The translations under genes were made by a program, and so were the position numbers. A stretch of DNA of 64,000 nt. It comes from Blakeslea trispora (taxonomy: Eukaryota; Mucoromycota; Mucoromycetes; Mucorales; Choanephoraceae). This document shows, piece by piece, positions 31,689-42,935 of this stretch; the first letter of the stretch is position 1; every line of letters starts with the position of its first letter. Under the pieces are notes generated by a model. That model did not search any database. It had not been told where the DNA came from and saw only the letters and a list, made by a program, of their open reading frames with translations. The stretch spans positions 682,001 to 746,000 of the forward strand of contig JAIWNE010000002.1 in NCBI GenBank assembly GCA_025331445.1, in the 5' to 3' direction.

Positions 31689-34055
31689 TTGATCGAACAA
31701 ATAGAAAGCGAAAACTATAAGGTCAATTACTCTTTCAGTGCTGCTGGCTTTCTCACTGCTGTATTCTTCACCAATGATTACATGGTAGAAAATGTCAGAA
31801 GGTTTAACGAAGTAATCATCATTGATGCTACCTATGGCACAAACAACCTGAAGATGCCATTGATTTGTGCTTATGGTGTTAGCAATGTTGGAGGTTTCAC
31901 CCTAAGAACTTTCCCAATCGCTTTTGCATGGACTTCTGATGAAAAAGAAGAAACATACAAATGGTTTTTAAACAGTTTGCAAAACGTCTTGCAAGGTATT
32001 CCTGATAATACTGTGTTTGCGACTGACAAGTGCAAGGCTCTTTTAAACGCTCTTGACAGAGGTTTCAAAAGAAACAAAAGGTTGTTATGTACTTGACATC
32101 TGCTTAACAACTTGGACGACAACTGCAGCCTTTCTGTTTTTAAGAACAAAAGCGATGTAGAAAATTTTAAAGGTCATGTCAAGAGAGCAATGAAAATGAA
32201 GAACTATGCTGAATTTCATGAGGGCAAGAGGCTAGCAATTGAGATGCTTTGGAACAAGTCTCTTTTCGTGTCAGAAGAAAAAAGATCTCACTTCAAGAAG
32301 TACTTCGAATCAGAATGGCTCCTTTGCCAACAACATTGGGCAGCCTATCATGCATTTAAACTGATGCATTTTGGCTGCACTACTACGCAAAGAGCTGAAA
32401 GTGCTGATGGTGCCTTGAAGCATAAAATGAATGCTGCACAGCTGCTTTCTCTTGCATTCAACAGAATCAAAGAACATGTAGAAAAGCATGAAAGAGCTAT
32501 TGGAGATCTTTTAATCAAAGAACAATCCAAAATAGACCCCTTGATTTTTAACGACAGCAACCTCAAGCACCTCTGCTCTTTGATCACTTACCGAGCACTC
32601 GTTGTGTTGCGAATTGAGCTTCACAGTGAGCCCTCTGTGAATGAGACAAGCAAAAGCTGCACTTGTAGGGCAAAAGTAACTTTCAACCTGCCTTGCTCTC
32701 ACAAGATCGCTGAGATACGAGGAGATAAGAAGAGAATGCTCAACTTGTCCGACATCCCTCGTCGATGGTGGATCAATGAGAATAGCACCAAAGAAGTTGT
32801 AGAAGAAGATCCTGAAAGAAATCAGCCCTTCTGGATGAAATACGTTGTCCAAATTGAGAATGCTTTTCGATCTTGTGGAAACAATCACAAGAAAATAGAA
32901 TCGCTTTCTAATTCAATTGAGACATTGTTAGATGAATTCAACAGTGCCAAAGATGAAGAAACATGGCATCCTGAAATGGATTTGCCTTTAGCAACTGAAG
33001 TTCGAGCTCCAGGTAGAAAGAAAATTGTGAGACATTCTGCACTTCCAAAAGACTTTGCGAACAAAAAGTTTAAGAACAGATACATGAAGTTACAGAAGAA
33101 CAAAGGTAAACTAATTTGTTTATAAAAGCATTAATTTACTGATAATATAATTAAGCATCTGAAGTAGTTGGTGAAGAAATAGAGGAAGTTTATGAAGGAG
33201 ATGAAGAAAACTATGAAGAAGTTGATGAAGAAGATGAATGTGAATTGACTTTCGATTTGACCAGAAAGAAAAGAAAGAGTGATGATGCTACCCATCACAT
33301 GAATATCCCCAAGAAGCGAAGTAAAACTTTTGTAAGACCTAGGCTTCAAGAAGTATATTTCCCCCTTTGACATTCACTCTAGTATTCCTAGAAGTGATGT
33401 CTCTGAGGCATACGATCCTGTCGGTGATGGTCATTGTGGCTTCCGCAGTGCAAGCTTTCTTGTTCATGGAAATGAGGGGCTTTATCCCATTATTAAACAA
33501 GAAATGCTAAAGGCATTAAAGAAAAACCGAGAAGTTTATGAGAAGTCCTTTGGAATAGATGTAAAAGATGCAGAGGACAAAATCACTTGCGGCATAGATC
33601 TGATAACTGAAGAAATGAAGGCAGTGAAAACTAAAAGAACCAACGACAGTGAAATTGATGAAGATGATGCCTCTTTAAATATAAAGCATCCAAAGTCACA
33701 CAGGCAGTCCAAAGTAGCAGGTACAAAATACTGGTTTAACTCTCCAGATTGTGCACAGATTTTAGCTGATGCTGTTTCTGCACCAATCTGTGTTTACCCG
33801 TCTCCTAGCTTTGAAAGCGAATGGAATCCTGCTATGACATTCTTACCATTGGAGCTTCCTATCAAGCAATCAAACAAGCCATCCCCTTTGCATCTACAAA
33901 ATATAGATCAGATACATTGGGGCGCTTTAAGAATGAAGAATGGTCATACTTCCAACCCTGCCGTAAATAGACTCTATTTTGCCATTGATGGCAAGAAGAA
34001 AGATTTCCAAGTTTACTGGAATAAATGGGGACAGTTCCCTAAAGTTAGAAACTAA
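31689..34055 (+). pseudogene. MULE transposase catalytic part, SWIM finger and OTU-like domain (broken)
   Basis: DDE core: first Asp in VIIIDATYGTNN, second in VFATDKCKALLNAL, Glu in TTTQRAESADGALK. SWIM zinc finger: SCTCRAKVTFNLPCSHKIAE (C-x-C...C-x-H). After an acidic stretch comes an OTU-like cysteine-protease domain with VGDGHCGFRSASFL (the D-G-x-C block), APICVYP and a late His in QIHWGALRM. Two lesions are visible: a TGA at 32094-32096 within LLCT-stop-HLLNNLDDNC, where MULEs have a Trp before the His (C-x-W-H), and a frame change near 33368 (tttccccctttgac) between the transposase and the OTU part. As read the protein cannot be made whole. OTU domains cleave ubiquitin-like modifiers; why a transposase carries one is not known to me. 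Confidence 0.75.
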
Positions 34056-34609
34056 GTACGTAGAGTAAAATCAAAATTTAAAGCTCCAACATACTGACTC
34101 ATTGCTTTCTCTTCATTTTTTTACTTGGATAATAACCCATTGAATTCGTTTACTTTATTATGCAATAAATGCTATTATTCACATTTCAAAAGACATGACT
34201 CCTTCACCAGCACAATTATCTACATGTTCAAAACTGTGTACTACCGCCACTACTTCTTTTGTTTTGTATGTACTACCGACACTACCATTTTTGTTCATTG
34301 CGTACTACCGCCATAGTATCTTAAAGCTCTCTGATCCATACTAGTCATTTAGTACAACCATTAATACTTTATTTGAAAGTACATTTTTATCGGCGCATAA
34401 TATTATCCAAATATGGAAATACGTTGTGCGACTGGCGGTCCGATAGAATTTTTTTATGGCGGTCCCTATGTTAAACGTTTATATTTGTAAGATTGATAAT
34501 TTCAATATCAGATAAAAATCTTTTTATGGAATTCATTCAGGGATGAATTTCTTTATTCCTAGTCCGATGTTAGAGATGTTTGAAGATGTTTTTTAAAGGT
34601 TGATATAAC

Positions 34610-35917
34610 ATGGTTTCTCCGCTAAACAATCATTTTGGAAAAACCGGTGGCTTAGACCCACCTCCAACCAGACAACAACAACCTTCTTCGACTAGATCTT
34701 GGTCCCAGGTCGTAGGCAAACACGTCAGACAGTCCCTCATTCCCAACACAATTGGCAACAGTAGTCATGAGACGCAGAATAGCGACAAGATAGTCAAAAC
34801 TAGCATCTGGCGCCCTGGACACGGCAACAACAGCGTATACATTGACATGAGCGGTCGAAAAGAGACAAAAACCGAATTTTACAAACTACTTCTGGAACAA
34901 TATCCTTCCCGTATAGGAGCTCGACCCCAACAACTGGGCAACTTGAAGTTCGCAGAAATCAGCTTCCAGCGGGATGACAACGCAATGGACGCCTTTCTGG
35001 AGAAAGGACTTCTCCTTCAGGACGGTGTTCGAATTTTGCCATGTAGAGCTTTAGCCTCTGATATGAGTGTCGTTAATATTCGCTTATCCAATCTACCTTT
35101 CCTGGTTGAGAAGGAATTGGTAGAGGGATTGAAAGAAAGTTTGAGTCCTTATGGGACTATTCTGGATGTTGGTATGTTAGTTGACCCGGAAACTAAGACA
35201 TACGAGTGTAATGGTTATGCTGTCCTTCATGTTCCTAATGAGGATAATAAAGTAAATAAGTTGACACACAGTATCCCTTGGAAGGGTGGTCAAGATGACC
35301 AGTTTTATGCAGTTTGGAAGCAAATGCCCAAATACTGTAAATACTGTCATAAGGAGGGTCACTCAGTGGCCGATTGTGAAACTAAGAAGAAGAAACAGAT
35401 TTGTTGGAGTTGTGATGAAAATGGCCATATTGCCGCCATTTGTCCTAAACGCAATGCGAGCAAAAAGTTGAAGGTGCAGGCAGTGCCACAGGATAATTTT
35501 GTTTTTGATTTGTCTCAGACCCAAGCTTTCATTGGGTCGAAGCGCCGAAGACATGGAGCCTCATCAGACCATACAGGCCCATTGCCTCCATTAGACTCGA
35601 AGCCTACGGAAACTATCTCCGAAGTCTTTACGACTCAGGTACTCACCAAACCATCTTCACCCAAATCTGAGCATTCGAATAAAGAGATGTCTCACCCTAT
35701 TGCGCTCAGCCAGGCTTCGGTTGAGGTACACAATCGGCAGACAGACTCCAACTTAGCCTCTCGCTCCCAGTCAGTCGAAGAGGTTTTTGATTTTGATATG
35801 GGGGATCTAGAATATCCCGCCGCTGTAACTGATTTTGTCTCGTCCATGCCATCCACTTCTCCCTCTCATCCGTCAGAGGAGAAGCCTTCGTCCTCCCCAT
35901 TAGATATCTATGAGTAG
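34610..35917 (+). CDS. LINE ORF1, RRM-like/gag protein with two CCHC knuckles
   Basis: 435 residues starting one base after the target duplication. A possible RRM-like fold is seen around SVVNIRLSNLPFLVEKELVE to ECNGYAVLHVP. Two zinc knuckles follow: CKYCHKEGHSVADC and CWSCDENGHIAAIC (C-x2-C-x4-H-x4-C). The C-terminal third is Ser/Pro-rich and probably disordered. ORF1 proteins bind the element RNA and form the ribonucleoprotein. It overlaps ORF2 by 8 bp (35910-35917), suggesting termination-reinitiation of translation. No stops or frameshifts. Confidence 0.92.
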   Translation: MVSPLNNHFGKTGGLDPPPTRQQQPSSTRSWSQVVGKHVRQSLIPNTIGNSSHETQNSDKIVKTSIWRPGHGNNSVYIDMSGRKETKTEFYKLLLEQYPSRIGARPQQLGNLKFAEISFQRDDNAMDAFLEKGLLLQDGVRILPCRALASDMSVVNIRLSNLPFLVEKELVEGLKESLSPYGTILDVGMLVDPETKTYECNGYAVLHVPNEDNKVNKLTHSIPWKGGQDDQFYAVWKQMPKYCKYCHKEGHSVADCETKKKKQICWSCDENGHIAAICPKRNASKKLKVQAVPQDNFVFDLSQTQAFIGSKRRRHGASSDHTGPLPPLDSKPTETISEVFTTQVLTKPSSPKSEHSNKEMSHPIALSQASVEVHNRQTDSNLASRSQSVEEVFDFDMGDLEYPAAVTDFVSSMPSTSPSHPSEEKPSSSPLDIYE

Positions 35918-38900
35918 TAGATCCCCTCTCCTACTTCAGTTCGGCTCACTTAACTGTAACAGTTTAGTGAAGTCTAACAATCCCCAAAAACAATCTCGTT
36001 TTATTCGATATTTACGTTCCTTACAATTTGATATTCTCGCCTTTCAGGAGACCCATGCCTCTCCTTCTGTCATTCCTATACTCAATACACAATTCCAAGC
36101 CCACCAATCCTTGTGGACTTCTAACTGTGGTATTGTTTCCTTCTCTCCTTCATTTCAATTTTCCTCCAATCTACTGCCTGATGAGGACCGAGTGATACTC
36201 ACCAAGGTCACTAGTCCACACAACTTATTCCTTCCTTTCTTTGTGTTGGTAGTTTATGCGCCAGCTTCCTCCGGTAGAGCACGAAAAGCTTTCTTTAATC
36301 AGCTATTAGAATCTTTGTCCCTACCTTCAATGGATATTGACCTGGCACGTTTGTTCATTGCGGGAGATTTCAACTACTCTTATTTAAGACCCCACCTTCT
36401 CTCTTCCACCTCCGAAAGATGGGTTTCCTTTCTCGACGAAAGGTTTGTTAATATTCTTCGAGCCTTTGACTTGCACGAATTGCCTACTTTTTGCCGCAAC
36501 GCCTCCACCAGTTCCACAATCGATTATCTTTTTGCTGGCAATGACCTTCACCAGTCCGTTGTTGAGACAGACTTACAAATGATCAACCCTGCCTGGTCTG
36601 ACCACTCACTCTTGACTTTGAAATGCTCATTGGGGATATCTTCTACAGGTCCAGGCCTGTGGAGAGCCCACCCTCGTCTTCTCGACAAGGCTTCCTATCA
36701 GGATTGTCTGCTTCAGCATTTACCATCCTTTCTGAGCGATGCTAGTAACTCTGGCTGTACACCTCAGGGGCAATGGGATATGATTAAAGCTAACATCAAA
36801 CGAATCACCAAACGCTTTTCTCTTCGGCTGGCAACGGAAAGAAAGCATGAGCTCAAGCAATTGATGAAAGAACGGAATAGCTTCTTGCGTTCCAAACCAT
36901 CTATAGAGGTGCGTAACTCTCAACTACCTATCTATGACAAAGCTATTGCCGCTTTACAGGAGGATACGAGCGCTACCTTGGCCTTACGGGCGAATGTTCG
37001 CTGGAGGGAAAAGGGCGAGACATCCATTAAATACCTCAGACACATGGTTCGACATAGGTCCAACACTCAGCAAATGACAGCCCTAAGAACGTCACCGGAT
37101 GAGACAGCCAACAGTGACCTCCACTCCATGCTCCACACATCCCAGCAATTCTATACAGGATTGTATAGTACTGATCCGGTGGAAGAGACGGATTTGGACA
37201 GCTATTTGACAGATCTCACTGATCTCCCACTGTTGCCAGAGGATGCTCGCGTTGCCCTTCTCAATCCTATTACTCTCGACGAAATACTTTCGGCCACTTC
37301 AAAGGTAGTGGGTAAACAGAGCAGTCCAGGGTCTGACGGTCTCGGTTACGCATTTCTTTATCATTTATTTCGATATCCTCCCCTTCAACAGCTAGTTGTT
37401 ACAATCTTTAATGAGGCTCTCCAGTTATGTGCGTTTCCGAACTCTTGGAGTGATATTCGAGTGAGACTGTTACCCAAAAAGGGCGATCTTACTCTCTTAC
37501 GTAACTGGAGACCCATTTCTCTAATCAACTGTGACGCCAAGATTTTCACCCGTATCCTTAACAATCGAATGAAAACAGTGGCTGTGAGTCTGATCAACCC
37601 GTTTCAGACAGGGTTTATGCCCGACCGCTTCATCGGTGCTAATGGTTTACTAGTCAACATCGTCATGGAACATGCTCGCCGCACTTCCAGCGATAATATT
37701 GCCATGCTTTTGGACCAGGAAAAGGCCTATGACCGTGTCCACCCGTCTTACCTACGTAAGGTTCTTGAGAAATTTAACTTTCCCACATCGTTCATTGATT
37801 GTATCCTTCGTCTCTTCTTCTCGAACCGGGTACATATCAACGTGAATGGCTATTTCTCTGATGAGGTTCAACAGTGCCGTGGTCTCCGCCAAGGTGATCC
37901 TCTCTCGCCTTTGCTATTCAATTTCGCTCTTGAGCCACTGCTAAGACATATACTTCAAGACTCGTCTTTTCAAGGTTATGAGTTTGGGGCTTCCACGAGT
38001 ATCGGTTCCGCTCCCTCACCGTCTCCTCTGAAAGTACTTGCTTATGCTGATGATGTATGCGTATTCTTGTCGTCGCCCACTGACTTTGATCTACTTCAGG
38101 GTCATTTGTTGCGGTATAGTAACGTATCCAATGCCAAGGTAAATATGGAGAAAACCGAGGTCATCGCTCTCAGTGGTCGACCATCTCAAAACTGGCGTCG
38201 TTATCTACAATCTCAAGGCATCCATAGTTGGCATGATCGTACTTCCAATCAGCCTCTCCGTTATTTGGGTTTCCCACTGATCAGTTCCCTCTCACAACGG
38301 AAATGGGTTGAAGAACAGCTTTTGACCTCCATCAGGGACTCTTGTGACGCTTATGCCTCTCGTCAGCTCTCCATCCGGGGTCGCGCTACCGTCGTCAATA
38401 ACGTTGTATTGAGCAAATTCTGGTACTGCATGCGAGTGCTGTCTTTACCCCTATACTTCTTCAACAGGGTACGCAGCTTGGTACGTTCTTTTCTAACTCA
38501 AGGTATCAGACCGGGTTTCAAATATGATGTTCTCTGTCTACCAATCTCACAAGGTGGTCTTGGACTTCTGGATCCCATGGTGCAGCATCACCGCCTATAT
38601 GTTCGGTGAATTAAAGAGGCTTTTCACCCCTCGTCCTTTTCGCTTGTCCGTCCTTACCTCTTGGATCATATTGGCCGCTTCTTCACTAAAGGCACCAATT
38701 CTATCCTCTCATGTTTCTATTCAGACTTGAGAGCTCCTAGTTCCTTGGACTTTGGTCACTTCATGCATCAATTTTTCCTTACTTTCGATCTGTACTATGA
38801 TGAGGATGTGCGTCAGGTTGCTTGCAATCTCCCGACCTTTCTTTACCTTCCTCTTACCACTTGCTTCCAAGAGCTATCGGAGGACCATTGGATACTGCAG

Positions 38901-39656
38901 AAACGCCATCGGCCGTTGTTGACTTCTGATTTTTTCTGTATTGACCACACCCGCCATAGCTTTCGACTCCTTGGAGTCTCTGATCATCCTCGCTTTCCTC
39001 GTTTACTGAGCCGTCTGTACAAGGGCTTAAGGGATTGCACTATTCGCATACACCCTCGTTTACGAGAAGCAATTGAACTATTCCTCGAACCTACAGACGA
39101 TTTTAGTACTACAGCCCTTGCAGCCTCTCTGCGTTCATCAATCCACTGGACTGATCACACGTCGAACCTTTTCACTTCCTGCCTGCGTCGCGACCTTCTC
39201 CAAGCGGACCCATCTGGGCTATCTTCTGTTCTTTGGCTACGGTTCTGGTCTTTGCCTCTCGATCCTTCCTGCCGAACCTTCTGGTTTCGAGTGTTACACA
39301 ACAAGTTTCACTGTCAGGCTACCATTGCCCTCTTCCGACCTGACGTGTCCCCTGCTTGTCCCTTCTGTCTCTTGCCTTCTGAATCCCGTTCTCACCTTCT
39401 TTTTGAGTGTCCCACCAAATGGGCCATCTGGCAAATTGTTCTCCGTTCCGCTTTTCCCTTCCTTGACTTCAATCCTGGTCATGTCATTAACGTTCTCTGG
39501 AAGTTTCAAACTTTTGACTATGCTCCACCTGCTCCCCTTTTCACACTTTGCGCTGCCACTGCCAGAGCAATCTGGTGCGCGCACTGGGCGTTTGTCCGTC
39601 AAGCAACTCCCTTTAGAGAATCTACAATCCTAAAACATATTTACCGACTTAAATAG
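35910..39656 (+). pseudogene. LINE ORF2, endonuclease-reverse transcriptase (one TGA)
   Basis: N-terminal APE-type endonuclease: FGSLNCNSLVK, LAFQETHAS, LFIAGDFNYS and SDHSLLTLK. Central RT: PGSDGLGYAFLYHL, RLLPKKGDLTLLRNWRPISL, FQTGFMPDRFIGAN, RGLRQGDPLSPLLFN and the active site LAYADDVCVF. The C-terminal zinc-binding region holds CPFCLLPSESRSHLLFECP. The ORF stops at a TGA at 38607-38609 and continues in the same frame to 39656, so one nonsense codon (LYVR-stop-IKEAFHP, probably once Trp) cuts off the last third, including the zinc region. Everything else is open, so inactivation is recent or the copy is polymorphic. About 1248 codons, a normal ORF2 length. Confidence 0.92.
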
Positions 39657-40759
39657 TTCCCCCTTTCTTTCCAACTTTCTCTTATCCTAGCACACCGCTC
39701 TTAATGACGTGTGACTATTTCCTTTTATTTATTAAATAAATTGTTATACAAAAAAAAAAAAAAGGTTGATATAAGAACTTTTATTAGGTCAGATCATCAC
39801 AAGTATTTCTTTTTTTTATATTCTCTTCTATAGCAACCAGTCATCTCATAGGTAGCCAATAAATAAAAAAAGGGGGAATAAGGGATAGTGTCTTACAACA
39901 AGCAATATAAATGTCTGTGATGAAGGATAGATGATAACTACATATTTCCCATTACGAAAATATCAACAAAAAATATGAGCCTAGAAGTATCCTATGCATC
40001 ACATGCCATACGCCATTATTCGCTACTCCTTTTTATTTCTTGATTCATGCAAAATGACTGGTTACTGCGAAGAAAAAAGCTAAAAAAAAGGAGGGATGCA
40101 ATATTCTATCTTGCTCTAAACAAGAATCTATCCAGCTTCATTCAAGACAATATTTTGCTTCAAATAAATTGGAGAAAGAATTTTAGGAGCAAGAAAATTA
40201 CGTCGCTTTCTCTCTCTCTACATTTTTTCCATTACTTACAGCACACAGAGTTTTTGAAACGTCAACAAAAACAAAGTTGGCAGATCATAACAGCTCTCTG
40301 TGTAGCACAAACATCAAACATATAATGATTATATAAGTAAGCATGAATGTGTTACATGGCCTGACTTAGGTGGGAGAGACAAAAAGAAGGAAAACAAAAG
40401 ATCATGCAAAGAAGGCGATGATAGCAAGAGATGTTCAAATACAAAGGTGCTGGTACGATGCTCATTCTCGCAATCCGCAAATGAACAAGGCCTCCAGATA
40501 TTTACGGAAGTCTATACTTTCCTTCACATTGCCCAAGATGAAACGCTTTCGGAATTAGTCCGTGTACTTTGTTCGTGTACCAAAAATTAACCTTCAGAAA
40601 ACTCAAAATCTAGCAAAGCCGAGTTTGGTTTTATAAGATCGGTCTTAGATATTCATCTGATTGGTCAATATCATCCAAACAAATCAATATTTGAGACTGG
40701 AGTTTCCCCAGGCATGTCAGGTCCACCTTTTTCTCTCTGTTCACCTCTTTATTTCTGTT

Positions 40760-40870
40760 TGTTACTATACTTCTGTTATCACTATACTTCTGTTTATCAC
40801 TATACTTCTGTTTATCACTATACTTCTGTTTATCACTATACTTCTGTTGATCACTATACTCCTGTTTGCC
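40760..40870. repeat. 18-bp minisatellite in right arm
   Basis: Mirror of the minisatellite at 26950-27062, here read as cactatacttctgtttat units. The repeat has stayed in both arms. Confidence 0.85.
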
Positions 40871-40959
40871 TCTTTTTGCATTATTTAGTTATGAATTTTA
40901 TTGGAAAAGAAGGTAATTTTAATTAGTTTCGATTTGATGATTTACTGAATACAGTTTAG

Positions 40960-42935
40960 AATTAGAAAAATTTCTTTCAAGGCCTACTGAATTTACTCTC
41001 AGTGAGTTCGTAGTCAAACATGAGTCAGTGATTGTTACGACAAATAATCATAAAAGCCCAATACATTTGAGATCAGCATGGGTAAGACGGTACAAAAGAG
41101 CTCTTCTCTTGTTAAAGCCAGAACTAGCAAGAGCGATCAACACCTACTGCGATGATAATGCTTGTGATTGGGATGCTCTTTTCCAAAAGGTAAATGTCAG
41201 ATAATGAATGAACTCTATCTAACGTTGCAAAAAATAAAAATAAAAAGTCAAGAAAGCAGGCTTCTTTAGATCGAAGAGAAAGCGCAGTCCGCTCCAAGTT
41301 GATGAGCTGGTGCTTTTGTGAGGTAACTTTGAATTGTAGCCATATACTGATCTAAAAGTGGCATAATTTTTGTTTTGTTTTCAAAACCTTATACCTTGGA
41401 TAAGCCTTTGCTAACTCAATCTTAATAGATGGAGAATGTTGAAGGATTGCTTGAGAGAAGAAGACAATTCGAAGAAGAAGTTGGTCTGATACTTGGTGAA
41501 GATGATCAAAGCTTGGCAAATTGGTTGGACAGGGTGTCTTTTCTTTTGTTGAAAAGATACTCAGAGTTGAATGCAATTGAAATTGCTACCTTGAAGTAAG
41601 TTGACATGTCTTAATCCAAGGCTTGCTTGCCAGTTTACTAACCCAAATAGGTTGAGCTTGTCCAGAGTGGCAAATGTTTGCTCTGAAGATTACAGAGATA
41701 TCATGAAAGCATTCTTGCCAATGAATTTGTATGAGGAGCTAGTTGCTCTGAAGTTTGAGCGTTGCTTGCCTGGAAGCAAGGCTGATTTAATTAAAGCAAC
41801 TGTTGCAGAGCTTCAAGAGGTAATGTTTTTTTTTATTATAGTAAAGACAGAAAAAACATACTAACTCTGTTTGTAGGAAGCAAAAAAGCCAAGACCAGAC
41901 TTCAAGATTGAATATGGCGAAAATGAAACCAGTCTGGGCAATCAAATTCGGCTTGTATTTCATTACCTGTGAGTTCTTTTTTCATTTTTTTTTGGCCGAA
42001 AGATGGGATACTGATCATCTTCAAAGGTTTACAAGCCTAGAAAGCATGCTGAAAAGAAAAGCCGAATTCAATTATGTTTCTCTGGTTGACAGCATTTTGT
42101 TGCATATTCTGAACGATACAAGCATTGAAGTTCACCCGTAAGAATTTTTTAGCAATAACATCTTCTATCCACATAATAACTAGTTCTGCTTAGCGGGGAG
42201 ACTGAATGCTTCTCAACCAAAGAAGCAATGCTCAATAATGAGCTTTCCTTCAGCAGCAGCAACAGCAGCAACAGCCGAATCGGAGGCCGAAAGATTGATC
42301 TCCTGGTGAAAAGCAAAGGTTGTGAACTTGGTGTCTTGGAGTTTAAGCGAGCTCAAGAATTTCAAGAAAAGAAGCAGAAGACAAGCAAGGGCAGCAGCAG
42401 CAAAAGAAGCAGCTTGTCGATTGGTCAAGAGAGCAAGAGTGTGCGCATTAACAAATGCATACTCAACCAATTGAGTAAGAAGGGCTTCCCTGGTGACTAC
42501 ATGCTAGGCATGGACTTCAATGGCTTGCATGGATATTTATATTCCATGCAACCATTGAAAGGTGCCCATGTAGTCACCTTGGTTGGAAACTTGGAGTTAC
42601 CAGGTAACAGAAAAGATCTCCAGGGAAACAAGTTGTTGAATTCGCTACTTGCGATTTATGAGTTGAAGGTACTTTATTTGCATTGATAATTGAGCCTCAA
42701 GAACATAATGCTAATAGAAATATGATTATTTTAGGAGTTTTGGCTTCGGCTGAAAGAAGAAGATGATGATGATGAAGGAGAAGAAGAAGATGATGATGAA
42801 AAAGAAGAAGAAGAAGAAGAAGAAGAAGAAGATGATGATGATGATGAAAAAGAAGAAGAAGAAGATAACGAAAAACACATTGTAGTTGACAAATCGGTGT
42901 TTTTTACACCACGGCTTGCTGCTCGCAAGCTCTAA
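40960..42935 (+). pseudogene. D...ExK family gene, copy 3 (5'-truncated, motif intact)
   Basis: Eight exons can be joined in frame: 40960-41189, 41257-41322, 41429-41595, 41651-41819, 41877-41968, 42003-42137, 42194-42668, 42735-42935. Sections in order: LEKFLSRPTEFTLSEF, a basic helical part (SAWVRRYKRALLLL), MENVEGLLERRRQFEEEVGL, KIEYGENETSLGNQIRLVFH, then the motif exon GRKIDLLVKSKGCELGVLEF with KRA following and a Lys/Ser-rich loop, NKCILNQLSKKGFPGDYML, and an acidic Glu/Asp tract longer than in the left arm, ending TPRLAARKL. Asp and E-x-K are placed as in PD-(D/E)XK nucleases; the fold assignment is inference. The 5' exons are missing as in the left arm. It differs from copy 2 by several substitutions (for example GNRKDLQGNKLL against GNRQDLQGDKLL). 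Confidence 0.62.
42750..42870 (+). repeat. GAA/GAT trinucleotide tract in the family's last exon
   Basis: Coding microsatellite giving an acidic Asp/Glu run. It is clearly longer than the mirrored tract at about 20675-20740 in the left arm, so it has expanded or contracted since the arms separated. Confidence 0.85.

Larger units (their letters stand above)
28186..34466 (+). mobile_element. MULE-type (Mutator-like) transposon core with OTU domain
   Basis: Bounded by inverted ends GGGACCGCCATAAAAAAA (28186) and their complement ending at 34466. The TIRs continue inwards to about 28468 and 34216 with repeated GGTAGTAC subterminal motifs. It encodes a FAR1/GCM-like zinc domain, a MULE DDE transposase with SWIM finger, and an OTU-like domain. 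No direct target duplication flanks the GGGACC ends: the 9-mers tttaacata and tatgttaaa are reverse complements, because the inverted repeat runs on for about 4 kb outside. The functional unit may therefore be larger (20000-43544). Confidence 0.75.
34609..39763 (+). mobile_element. LINE (non-LTR retrotransposon), full length
   Basis: About 5.15 kb, two ORFs and a poly(A) tail of about 14 A. The target duplication aaaggttgatataa occurs at 34595-34608 and 39761-39774 (its first A's merge with the tail). The left arm shows the uninterrupted site near 28047. EN, RT and a C-terminal zinc domain without RNase H suggest an L1/Tx1-type clade. Confidence 0.95.

Noticed and set aside
28187..34466. A CRISPR-like reading of the repeated GGTAGTAC motifs
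   Set aside because: Units are irregular, few, and are subterminal repeats of a eukaryotic DNA transposon.
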